From Dipodascopsis uninucleata var. uninucleata (Eukaryota; Ascomycota; Lipomycetes; Lipomycetales; Lipomycetaceae), in contig JAJLTO010000010.1 in assembly GCA_030568195.1 (NCBI GenBank), positions 248,001 to 312,000 of the forward strand: DNA of 64,000 nt. Direction: 5' to 3'. The notes under the pieces are model-generated. The model was not told the origin of the DNA. It made no database searches and was given only the letters and a program-made list of their open reading frames with translations. Both the position numbers and the translations under genes were made by a program. Below are positions 51,101 through 60,966 of the stretch, one piece after another (the first letter of the stretch is position 1; every line of letters starts with the position of its first letter).

Positions 51101-51549
51101 ATAAAAAAATGCGTGAAAGAGTTTACTCTTAAATCATAATAGCACCGGCGTTTGCACACAGACTGCAGTAATCATCCGACATACCATAACACCGACAACA
51201 AACTTAACACACAGCTGTATCTCAACATAGCACATCCATAAGCCCATCTTGATCAATAAAGCCAAATAATGCTAACCTTCTTTTTCCTACATGCTATGCA
51301 TGCTATGACGAGCTTTCGCTTATCGCCTCCGCTACCGTGTCCAGAGCTATGCGCAGCAGCATGATGCCCGCCACTATTTCTGTCATGATGCTTACTGCCC
51401 GACCCATGACTATCATGATCATCTTTTGCCATCTCGCCGTTCTGTTTCTCTGTTTCTGATCCTGCAGACACAGCTCTGCTGCCGTGTTTCATTGATATCT
51501 TAGCACTGTCGTCTGCTGCCAACCCTAACGCCTCCGCTCTTGATAGCAT
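48152..51549 (-). CDS. Zn2Cys6 fungal-specific transcription factor
   Basis: Nuclear DNA-binding regulator of the Gal4-like class. Exons 51549-51277, 50885-50766 and 50581-48152 give 940 residues. The binuclear zinc cluster is intact, with cysteines at 84, 87, 94, 101, 104 and 111 (C-x2-C-x6-C-x6-C-x2-C-x6-C), and is split by the first intron after RKKK. Upstream is a His/Gly/Ser-rich disordered region. A middle homology region spans about 245-500, with FLHKPSF, the RMAATLGLNKES stretch and RRKTWWSVLVLDRL, typical of the Fungal_trans domain. The C-terminal 300 residues are Ser/Asn/Gln-rich with acidic patches, plausible activation sequence. Target genes cannot be deduced. The divergent neighbour is the WBP2-like gene. 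The first ATG in the open frame was chosen. Confidence 0.92.
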
Positions 51550-52409
51550 TGGCAATACAGACGGCCACCTCTGCGCCTAATTTTTTCCAATTCTGCCAGC
51601 GACTGGGTATAGTTCCCGTCTGTCCCCGCAGACTCTATTGCTCTTCACTCTTATCGTCAGTCCTCTAACTAGCCAATCTTCTAGACTCCCCAGTAGTACG
51701 TTTTCAAACGATTATTCTACCTTCAGACACCTCGTTGTTCGTATGTTCTCCTCAGTCTGCTGTGTTAGATTTTGTTCTGATGAAGCCAAATGCGACTCTC
51801 CGGAACGATGAGAAATTCACCATGTTACCCGGTCATACTTTCTATGCAATCTGGAAACTCTAAAGTTTAGCAGAAACCTTAACCCCAGCGCCAGTAATTA
51901 CATGGGTATATGAGTACAGAACGCATGGCTGTGATAGCCTGCCATTAGGCCCGTACGAATAGCCCCATATTTATGTCAGATACCTCGCATTGGCCAATAG
52001 CGCTGATGGTAATTGCGTGATGACGCTATCCATGACTAATACATTATTGCGCAAAGACACCTATTACATAAACCACTGATACATATCCTTCACTAAGTTG
52101 GCTGTAAAGTTATGATTCTTCTATGATGAGACAGAAGATATAGAGAGAAAATTGAAGGTAGCAACGATAATAGACATTATTATATCTTTCGAAGAACATC
52201 AGTGAGCGAATAATACTAGTGATCACATGTCAAGGAAGTCTCTCGACTGGACTAAAGACAAGCGGAAGACAAGCGGAAGACAAGCAAACAAGATAAGACA
52301 ACTCGTACTAACTGAGAGCAAAGATCACTTAGGAAGCAGGGTCTTGTTGTTAAAGAATAAAAGACAGGAATTCTTTCAGTATAATCCAATTCAAGCTAAA
52401 TAATTCAAG
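51550..52409. promoter_or_regulatory. divergent upstream region of the Zn2Cys6 factor and the WBP2-like gene
   Basis: About 860 bases without a supportable gene. At 52257-52289 there are three near-copies of an 11-base purine-rich unit (GACAAGCGGAA, the last diverged), roughly 120 bases before the WBP2-like start. Confidence 0.5.
52257..52289. repeat. 11-bp tandem repeat upstream of the WBP2-like gene
   Basis: Two identical 11-base units (GACAAGCGGAA) and a third, GACAAGCAAAC. The repeat is purine-rich on the plus strand and could be a promoter or 5' untranslated element; no factor is recognised. Confidence 0.85.
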
Positions 52410-53177
52410 ATGTCTATCAACTGGGTTATGCTGCCTCAGAATGCAACTGGTCTTGGAAAAATGACCGGATCGCGGTCACCAAAAGATTTGTTCGTCCCTC
52501 TGGCTGAAGAGACTGTCATCACAATGGCACCGTTCCGAACGTCATTCAAGTTAAGGCCGCTCAATGATGGGGCCTCTTCTTCGACCGGAGGCTCGTCGGA
52601 TGCGTCTACATATCCGGGAAATCGTCAATTTGCTACGCAGAGCGCCGCTCCTAGTATCTTACCTAGTCGGCCTACGCGACTCGATGCGTCCCTGGGCCAT
52701 CTCATACTGACATCGCACAGACTCTTATATTTGCCTGACAGTAGCGCTATGTCAACTACAAAGAATTTTGTTTCATTTTCAGTTCCACTGAAGCAAGTCC
52801 ATGATTCACATGTTGAGCAACCATGGTTTGGTCCCAATGCATGGACATGCGTAATTACACCAGTGCCTGAAGGAGGATTGCCACCCCACAATGCATTCGA
52901 AGTAACGTGTACGTTTAAGGACGGCGGTGCATATGATTTTCACTCAAAGTACGAGAATTTGCGGGAGAGAATGCAGGATGGCATAAACCATATTGATGAG
53001 CTTCCACTCTATCAAGAGGCGCCGTCGGCAACGCCTCTGACTTCAGCGAGTACAATTTCGCATACGGCTGACGCTATTCCTCCGTCGTTCGGCACTAGTG
53101 GCAATTCTACGGGATATTCGGTACCTAGTAGAGACTCTAACAATGAGGACTTGCCTCCACCATATGAAGCCATATGA
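52410..53177 (+). CDS. WBP2/UPF0664 family protein with GRAM domain and PPxY motif
   Basis: Intronless, 255 residues. The N-terminal part matches the fungal UPF0664/WBP2 family: MSINWVMLPQNATG, then LGHLILTSHRLLYLP and SFSVPLKQVHDSHVEQPWFGPN within a GRAM/PH-like fold (about 30-190). The C-terminal 60 residues are Ser/Thr/Pro-rich and end in PPPY (249-252), a ligand for WW domains such as those of Rsp5-type ubiquitin ligases. Animal WBP2 binds YAP and Nedd4-type ligases; the fungal role is poorly known (a fission yeast member is described as stress-induced). Function here is inference from family. Confidence 0.9.
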   Translation: MSINWVMLPQNATGLGKMTGSRSPKDLFVPLAEETVITMAPFRTSFKLRPLNDGASSSTGGSSDASTYPGNRQFATQSAAPSILPSRPTRLDASLGHLILTSHRLLYLPDSSAMSTTKNFVSFSVPLKQVHDSHVEQPWFGPNAWTCVITPVPEGGLPPHNAFEVTCTFKDGGAYDFHSKYENLRERMQDGINHIDELPLYQEAPSATPLTSASTISHTADAIPPSFGTSGNSTGYSVPSRDSNNEDLPPPYEAI

Positions 53178-53641
53178 CGATAGTTCTGTTACTTATCGTA
53201 TGGTACTTGTCACATCTAATTTGTCAACTAATATACTCTGATTTTTTGATTCTGTATAGCGCAAAGGTGTTTGGATTGGTTGTTGAATTTATTTATACTT
53301 GTCAATATATCCTGATTTACGTACAATGCGCAGATGCATTCATATATGAAAGTACGATGAATCTTAATTATAGTTTTATGTGTCTAGATTTTCTTTAAAT
53401 ATATCACAAAGTATGCTTATGTGGCAGATATTAATAGCTTTGGTTTCTTCTTTCTATTAGCGTTTGTACGATTTCGTAGACAAGAATCTGACTTATAATA
53501 TCTATATACACTAAATACAGGAATTTTCAGTCCCATTCTCATTAAAGGATTGTATATTAATGTCAATTTTGATGAATAAAGCGGTTATCAGAGACTAACT
53601 CGAATGCTTATTTACAATTCGCGACACCAATGTCATAAAAC
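53178..53641. other. convergent spacer WBP2-like / MSW1, no gene seen
   Basis: AT-rich region between two 3' ends. Small ORFs here have no recognisable features. Confidence 0.5.
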
Positions 53642-55028
53642 TTACAAAATTCCTACCGCAGTTTTAACATCTTTTAGGACCGGCGAAGCAATTTTATCCG
53701 CTTTTATTGCTCCGTTAGCTAATACTTCGTCTATATATGCAGGATCGCTTAAGAGCTTTTCGAATTCTAATCTGATAGGTTCTATTTGAGACACAATGAT
53801 ATCAGTGACCTGTTTCTTAAATTCGAAATGAGTATCTATCTTTTTAAAGAGCTTTGCGGTTTCCAACGGGGTCTGATCCAGCATTCCCGCTACAATATCA
53901 ATAAGATTTGATATTCCTGGTCTATTTTCGGGATCATACGTAACACCAGATATAGAATCTGTAGGTGCTTTCTTTATCTTGTTTGTAATAATATCAGGTG
54001 TATCGGAAAGCATAATGCGAGAGGCGTTTGACTTGTCTGATTTTGACATCTTCTTTTTGGGATCTTTCAGAGACTTTATTCGAGGAGTAGGAGTCAATAG
54101 CACATCTGGTATAGGAAATAAGGCTTTATTGTGTATCTTATTCATACGGCGTGCTAAGTGCCGGGTTAGCTCAAGATGTTGAACTTGATCTTCGCCTACT
54201 GGAACGTGAGTAGCTCTATATATGTACTTTTAGTATTTGGAAACAACAACATCACTAGCCTAAGCCAAGCGTTATTATAATGAATTTAAGAAATTACCTG
54301 TATAGCAATACATCGGCGGCTTGGAGAACAGGATAAGAAAAAATTCCAAGCTGAAGACGTTCTAGCGCTTCTGCATCTGCAACAGAAGCTTGCTCGCGTA
54401 TGTCCAATTTGCTCTATTAGAATAATCAGACGTTTAGCATAATTTGAATATATAGGTAATGTCTTCTATGCCTGCCTACCTTCCACTGTGTCATTCTACT
54501 CAAATAGCCAAAATTAGCGTAGCACATCAAGATCCAGCATAGCTCCGCATGCTTAGCGACCTAAATAAAAGAGGACGAAATATCAGTATATCTCTACCAA
54601 TATAATATATACATCCTCAATAATTTCTACAAAATCATAGCTCTTACCGCACTTTGAGCAAATAAAGTACATTTTTTAATATCCACTCCTGATGCCATTA
54701 TCACTGCCGCTGCCTCGCGCTTCCATTTTCTAAGATTATCTGGGCTTGGAGGTACAGTAAGCGAATGGAGGTCGACGATCGAAAAGATTAACGTATCATT
54801 CATTGCCGCAGTTTTAGATAGCTTCCCCCAGGCTTTAAGAGCACCAAGGTAATTTCCAACATGCGGTATTCCTGTAGGCTGAATACCACTGAGAATTGTT
54901 CTAGACTTCCTCGTTGTATCTACTTTTTTTGCATCTGCAATGTTTGTCGAATAGCGCGATACATTCAAATGCTGAATAAACTGCACTTGTGACCTCCCAT
55001 TTATTCGAGGAGTCAAGTGTTTCTGCAT
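53642..55028 (-). CDS. MSW1: mitochondrial tryptophanyl-tRNA synthetase
   Basis: Class I synthetase charging mitochondrial tRNA-Trp. Exons 55028-54648, 54560-54480, 54413-54298 and 54215-53642 give 383 residues. A basic, Ser-rich N terminus of about 40 residues fits a matrix-targeting signal. The HIGH-type motif reads HVGN (56-59) within GIQPTGIPHVGNYLGA; the second exon ends in MTQWK; GEDQVQHLELTR follows; and KMSKS is intact at 248-252. Bacterial-type TrpRS structure and the presequence point to the organelle enzyme. It is divergent from RSM10, another mitochondrial translation gene. Confidence 0.95.
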
Positions 55029-55399
55029 CTTTGGAGTTGCTATAGATAATTACACTTTTTAATTTTTGCATACAAAGAAATTGCGTATTAATTGATTCTG
55101 TAGTGAGATGTGTACATATAATATGTATAGAGCCTTAGAGGAAGGACGTCGGAATCTTACGATGTAGTTAGTACATTAGAAACATATGGCGGGTTCAAGT
55201 ATATATCCACCCAACTAAAATTGTTAATAAATTTTTTTGGCTCACACGGCGATTTTCGTTCTCTTTTTCTCTCACACATGTAAGTCAGTTTATTTTAACT
55301 CTCGATGCTCTTTTTTTACCAACTGACAGTATCATCACAGTCATTTAGTGAATAATATTAGAAATTTTTTACTATCGTCAAAAGAAGAGAACTGAAACT
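55029..55399. promoter_or_regulatory. shared promoter MSW1 / RSM10
   Basis: About 370 bases between divergent starts of two mitochondrial-translation genes. T-rich runs lie around 55225-55315. No binding site is recognised, but shared control is plausible. Confidence 0.55.
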
Positions 55400-56038
55400 A
55401 TGCGTCTAAATTTGCTGCATAGTTCAAAAGGGCTCCTGGCGAGGGGACCTAATATGACTTTTTTTCGCCGGACTTTGGGCAATCGATGGAATTCATCAAA
55501 GTCGAAGCAGCTCGATGGGACAGAGTCTAATAATGTGGACTCCTATGAGAGTGCTATAAACCAAGAACGATTTACAAAGATAGGCGAAGAAATGCACACG
55601 CTGTCATCAACTAGAATTTTCAAAGGTACTGGACGACCAATGCCTCTCAATGTCGAGCTTAACTACTATGCACCTCTCAAATTAAAGTCCAGTCTTGGAA
55701 ATCGATCTTGCGAGCTACAACTGCGATCATATACACCAGAACAAGTAGAAATCTTTTCAGATTTTGCGATGCGGGCTGCATTCTACTTGAACATGCCAAT
55801 TTCCAACTCGATACCACTTCCGAAACGCACGGAACGGTGGACTGTCGCTAACTCACCATTCGCTCACTCGAAAACTAAGACAAATTACGAACGTATAACT
55901 CATAAACGACTATTACAAGTAAAAGATGCTAATATTGAGAGTATCGAGCTATGGCTTGCATTTCTACGAAAGCATGAGCTTCCTGGGGTAGCTATGAAGG
56001 CCAATGTCTATAATAGAGAGTCAATTGAACTCGATTAG
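55400..56038 (+). CDS. RSM10: mitochondrial small-subunit ribosomal protein uS10m (Rsm10)
   Basis: Component of the mitochondrial 37S/28S ribosomal subunit. Single exon, 212 residues. After a basic N-terminal presequence (about 1-35, with FFRRTLGNRW) comes the S10 fold: CELQLRSYTPEQVEIFSDF, IPLPKRTERWTVANSPFAHS and YERITHKRLLQVKDA, the last two being highly characteristic of mitochondrial S10. The C-terminal helix SIELWLAFLRKHELPGVAMK is extended as in yeast Rsm10. The start is the first ATG of the open frame. Confidence 0.95.
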   Translation: MRLNLLHSSKGLLARGPNMTFFRRTLGNRWNSSKSKQLDGTESNNVDSYESAINQERFTKIGEEMHTLSSTRIFKGTGRPMPLNVELNYYAPLKLKSSLGNRSCELQLRSYTPEQVEIFSDFAMRAAFYLNMPISNSIPLPKRTERWTVANSPFAHSKTKTNYERITHKRLLQVKDANIESIELWLAFLRKHELPGVAMKANVYNRESIELD

Positions 56039-56334
56039 AGTCGACAACAGTAAAAAACTTGACAATATATACACTATGGATACGTGTTCCCAATTGGAAT
56101 TATGTCCGACACTGTTCAGCTTGCTAACTCATGCTTGTATGAATTTTTGTAAGTGTGTATCTTATCATATGTATATAGAGAATTATATAATTAAATTTAC
56201 TAGTGATCATAATTTACTTAAAATCTTTATTTATTACATGAATCTCAATTACTAGATTTAATTATACATTAATCAAACACAACCTAACCAAACGCCGTCC
56301 AAGTGATAATGAATGAACTTTCTCTGGCGCGAGT

Positions 56335-57759
56335 CTAACAGAGGGTATTCAGATGATCATCCCATCTAGAAAATCTATTTATGTGAAGCTCACGGTCGAT
56401 AAACCGCGCAAAGAACGACTTATTTCCATAAACCGCTCGTACCTTCGGTAAGAAGTATCTTCTAGATTTATTTGCTTCAGTATCCCAGATCTCAAGCTGT
56501 CCAGATACTCCTTCCGACGACGCGATTGCATGAAACAGGTACTTGCAGTTTAGAGACTGATGCGAAATACATTCTTGAATCGGATAGTAATCATCGTCAT
56601 CTGTTAAATTCTCAGAATCTGCAACTGAGAAATTAGGATAATATTTAGTTTCCTTTCCAATTCCAGTTTTCTCGTCCACTTCCATTGTGGACAAGCAATG
56701 CCCTCGTATACTGCTTCCTTGTCGAGAAATGGAGTAAGATATCTTACCATTGTCACAGACAGGATCAAACAGACGTGTATACCGCATTTCGGTACCTGGA
56801 AGTACTCCTACAGACGAGACGACATTACCATAGAGGTCGTAAGCCTTGCAATACCCAGGGAAAGGAAAAAGTCTCAAGACCTCAGCTCGCGGCGGAAGTG
56901 AAAATAGATAAATCTTGTTATCTCGGAATATCGACATTGTATCCCACATACCGGAGTCTGTATATGGAAACTTAGAAACAAGATCTCGCGTTTTGATATC
57001 CCACACCATAATAAATTTTTTAGGAGATCCAATATCTACGCCAAATCTAGCCACCAAATGTTCACCATCGCAGTTAAACGGACTTATTCCAGAAAGTCTG
57101 CAACCCTCGGGAAAAGGAAATATCTTAAGAACTCTGGGTTGTTGACGTGTCGACTCCATAGATTCAATATTTTCAGTAATCTCAGTCGCTTTTCCTTCAT
57201 TCTCGGTCCGCAAGATATCTAAAGCGGATGCAATATCAAACACAAAAATCGCTGGCTTGTTGCTCTCTTGCCATATTAAATAACCATTTTTGTCTGAGAT
57301 GATCATGTCTATTACACGACCAGTACTAAAATCAAACTTGTATGGCTCCATTCTACCATTACTTTTAGAACTAAAGTCCCAAATAAGGAAGTACTTGCTA
57401 TGCTGAGCATACAAAGCTAAATATTCATTTGAGTATGCCATTGCAGTGACCTGGCCTGTGATAAGAGGACCAACAACGTATGAATTAGAAGAGGACAAAT
57501 TGAGGGTTAAAACAGAATGTTGTTCGTAACAGTCTCCCACAAACCTATCGTAAGCGTTGCTATCATCGCATGAGTATTCATTTTTTCTGAATCCTTCAGA
57601 AAACGTTTCTGGACACGTGAATATTTGATTCCAGGTTTTGCTAACTCGCTGATAATGTATTAAATCTGTGTATCTAGGAATATACTTCACAACTTCTGCA
57701 ACAATATCTATAGGCAGTTTACCTACTATATCGAATCTTTCGTTCGCTTTTAGTGACAT
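56335..57759 (-). CDS. F-box protein with a predicted C-terminal beta-propeller
   Basis: Intronless, 474 residues. An F-box occupies about 10-52 (LPIDIVAEVVKYIPRYTDL, then VSKTWNQIF), which would bind Skp1 in an SCF ubiquitin ligase. The rest is rich in beta-strand with recurring W-D or W-D/E signatures (FLIWDFSS, FIMVWDIKTRD, LEIWDTEAN), suggesting a divergent WD40-like propeller as substrate receptor. Fission yeast Pof-type and budding yeast F-box proteins share this plan, but no orthologue was identified and the substrate is unknown. It could equally act in a non-SCF Skp1 complex. Confidence 0.85.
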   Translation of the reverse strand: MSLKANERFDIVGKLPIDIVAEVVKYIPRYTDLIHYQRVSKTWNQIFTCPETFSEGFRKNEYSCDDSNAYDRFVGDCYEQHSVLTLNLSSSNSYVVGPLITGQVTAMAYSNEYLALYAQHSKYFLIWDFSSKSNGRMEPYKFDFSTGRVIDMIISDKNGYLIWQESNKPAIFVFDIASALDILRTENEGKATEITENIESMESTRQQPRVLKIFPFPEGCRLSGISPFNCDGEHLVARFGVDIGSPKKFIMVWDIKTRDLVSKFPYTDSGMWDTMSIFRDNKIYLFSLPPRAEVLRLFPFPGYCKAYDLYGNVVSSVGVLPGTEMRYTRLFDPVCDNGKISYSISRQGSSIRGHCLSTMEVDEKTGIGKETKYYPNFSVADSENLTDDDDYYPIQECISHQSLNCKYLFHAIASSEGVSGQLEIWDTEANKSRRYFLPKVRAVYGNKSFFARFIDRELHINRFSRWDDHLNTLC

Positions 57760-59370
57760 ATTTTCTTATAAATCCCTGAACAAACAATCCAAAAAATTAT
57801 CAAATGCTAGCGCAGCTGTTAGAAACTTAGTAAAAGCAAGTATTAGCAATATTTCAATTCTTTTATAGTCCAGCTTTGCCAAACCGCGTTGGCCAAGACG
57901 TTTATTAATACTATTGCAATCCACAAAAATACGAAAACCTCTCTTATTTGGTATGATATCGTATTGATTATATTACATATATCAGTCGTTTCACTGCTTC
58001 TTATGTGATTATATACCAGTATATGTATGCTTATGTGGCGACCAGAAAAGACTCATATACGATAATTCTGCGGCTCGATATCGGATAAAATGTTAAGGTT
58101 AAAACGTGCCTAATGCGCATACTAACGATATGTGGTATAGCTGTCCTAATTTGCCATAGACATCTATATTTATATACTAATGAGCCGCACTCATGCAGTA
58201 ATAACATTTAGCTCGCTTAATTCAAAAAACCTCTATAGATATGTATGTAGACAAGATGTAGAAACGACGCCCTGTGGACGCATCAGGAGCAAATAATGGC
58301 CTGTTTTCTTGTTAAAGCTATAGCCGGTACTGATATGAATTATATTGTCATCCTATTTTATTTTGTAAAAAGGTGATATATGGTAGTATCAGTAAGCAAA
58401 TAGGCCATTCGGTATTTCTGTCGGGCACTGTGCGGCGATATGCTCCGTGCCACAATGTAGAAATAGTGTTCTAGTCTCCGACTATGGCTCCGAAATGTGA
58501 ATTATAGATATTTCCCACGCGCTTTTATTAGAATACTGACTCTTACGCTTACGAAAACTACCGTGGACCGAGCACTTTCAGGCCGTCGGACCATTTTCGA
58601 ACTTGCCAAATTTGTTAGTTCCGGGTGCTTACCGAGAATCTTTCTCGATCTATGCAGATTGTGCCTGTCGGACAATGCGATGAATCACAATACTCTACTT
58701 TATATGAACCAGATACCCAACAAATGATGTTTCTATATGTATGCAATGACGAAAGTGTGGGGGGATAAATGCCTACTGACAATAGCTTTGTATACTTCGT
58801 CGGGCTCTGGTTTTTGAGAACGTCAATGCTATATTGGGCTCATTATGTAGATTTCTTTCGAGATGTGTGCTTCTATGCATATAGAGCAGAAGCTATTTAT
58901 CAATTTGATGTTCAGTGTCGTTATACAATATAGAAGTTTTAATGAATAATATATCAGTAGATTAAAACAGGTACATAAAATGAAATTAGTTAGTAGTCGT
59001 ATAAAATCGTTAAAAGTTTATAACTGAACGCTGACGATGTCTTGTTGATGATATTTGACGTGAAGCTAGGGTGTTTAATTCGAGTACTATATATAAAAAA
59101 AAGGGAACCAGAATGTGTTATTTTCTAAATAATATGCTACTATGTGACATCTCTAAATATTAGCTTGGTTGCTTAATCGTAGCCCTCATTTATAGTAACT
59201 AACCGGTCTAGCATCTATGCCCTTCCATATCATCAGAGCTTTGGTTGATGTCCCACTCAATTCAATATTTTCTTCAATTTTACGGCGTGAAGTGCAGCAG
59301 TAGAGCGCGCTCTCAGTGTCAGCCATACTTATAACACGGCAATTATAGTTCACATTTGTTTCCAACCAGA
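57760..59370. other. 1.6-kb divergent intergenic region, no gene recognised
   Basis: Longer than most spacers here. A 76-codon ORF (58497-58727) lies in a patch of higher GC, 58430-58740, but has no recognisable domain and no ATG-linked exon partner. A non-coding RNA in that patch is possible but unsupported. The rest is AT-rich. Confidence 0.4.
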
Positions 59371-60306
59371 ATGGTACTACATAATAGCAAGTGGGATCGG
59401 AAGGCGCGAGAAAAGTATATGAAGAAGCATGGAATACAGAATACTGGCGACCTCAGAGAGAGAGACAAGAGAGGTACTCCCTCTGACGACCAAACACAGG
59501 ACAATCAATCAACAAGAGATGACAATATTGAAAACAATCTAGATGATGGACAGGAGCATGATTCCTCTACCAATTCAGAAGATGAGACTGATAAAATCCT
59601 GGAGCTACCGTCGAATGCATCAAGATATCAAATTCTGGATGCAGAACAGGACGAATATGTAGCAGCATTAGTAGCAAAAGAAATGGCCGAGAGTGAACAG
59701 ATGATGAAGTACGCCAATAGCTTAATAAAAGAAAGGAACGACCTGCATACGGACTATAGTATAAGCAAAAGACAGACCGATGACATCAGTGATATTTTTG
59801 AAAGTAGGCTAGATTTAAGAGAACGAGAGAGTAGTCGCCACAGCAATGTTTTCACATACGACAAGAATGATCAAGATATCCTTGATTTAGACAAAAAAAT
59901 TGATCACTACAAATTTATTGATTCTGTCAAGCAGAGATATAAATTAGCTGCTCGAAGAGAGCGTGAAGCTGAGTTGGACAGACTGAATCGTCTACCTGCG
60001 TCGATGGCTCGAAAGACAAACATTGAACGAAACAGATCAGCAGGACAGCAGAGACAGATAGAGCCAGAAGAAGAGTTCGATAAATTCTGGAGTGAAATAG
60101 ATGTGCCTAAGGTAGAGTCTTCAAATCCTTCAACTTCGGGTCTGTCTTCATCAAGGATCAATAGTGTCTCCTCTCAGAACAGTGATACTAATGCAAGTGT
60201 AGAATGCTCTAACAATAATCAGGATTTAAAGCACTATTCTATTAGTCACAACATTGAGGACGATGACGAAGATGAAAAGTTTTTGGACGATCTACTATTA
60301 AGATAG
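59371..60306 (+). CDS. unrecognised charged protein with HNSKWD-type N terminus
   Basis: Intronless, 311 residues. The compact N terminus MVLHNSKWDRKAREKYMKKH looks conserved rather than low-complexity. It is followed by an acidic, Asp/Gln-rich linker, a region with YVAALVAKEMAESEQMMKYA, a basic helical segment (YKLAARREREAELDRLNRLP near 205) and a C-terminal acidic motif DEDEKFLDDLLLR. The composition suggests a nuclear scaffold or complex subunit with short linear motifs, but I do not recognise the family. The open frame extends a few codons upstream without ATG, so the first ATG was used. Confidence 0.75.
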   Translation: MVLHNSKWDRKAREKYMKKHGIQNTGDLRERDKRGTPSDDQTQDNQSTRDDNIENNLDDGQEHDSSTNSEDETDKILELPSNASRYQILDAEQDEYVAALVAKEMAESEQMMKYANSLIKERNDLHTDYSISKRQTDDISDIFESRLDLRERESSRHSNVFTYDKNDQDILDLDKKIDHYKFIDSVKQRYKLAARREREAELDRLNRLPASMARKTNIERNRSAGQQRQIEPEEEFDKFWSEIDVPKVESSNPSTSGLSSSRINSVSSQNSDTNASVECSNNNQDLKHYSISHNIEDDDEDEKFLDDLLLR

Positions 60307-60966
60307 GTCATTATGTACACTGTAACATACATCTTTATATAATATATTTAAGGTATTGTTTGGAATAGCATTGATCTCGTAGATATATTTAAGTCTAGCA
60401 CAGACTCCGCTATTAATAACGTATATACACTCTTTAAACGACTATTTAATTTTGCTAATAGCTAAGCTCGCAACTCCAACTCCCCTACAATTTTGAGATG
60501 ATATATATATAGGTCGTAATAATGAGCAACGTTGTATGACCAGCTCAGAATACGACGATTCAGCTATGAAAGGTATTGGAATATAATGTAGAAGTGCATT
60601 CTCGAATATGCCATAACAGGATAGGTACTCTGCATATATACTACCGTTGCGAGTATGCTAAATTCCCTAAAACTATTACAGCCTAAAAAATATTTATCAA
60701 AACTAGACGTTTTAACTCTTCTGTTTATCAAGGGCAAAAAAAAATCAAGGGCCACAATTGGCGTTCAACATAGTCTTCATATTATTACAGGGACGATTTG
60801 AAATAATGTAAGTCGTCGTATTGAGCGGTGGTTGTAGTCTCTATGACTCATTGTCATTCCCAAAAAATGAGAGATGGTTTTTTTACGTGAACCTCAAAGT
60901 GAATTTAACTTCTTTCTGAATATTAACAATGTACTAAATTTACAGATATACTGGCATATTTTTAAG
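60307..60966. other. intergenic region upstream of SES1
   Basis: AT-rich 660 bases containing the preceding gene's 3' end and the SES1 promoter. No element is recognised. Confidence 0.5.
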
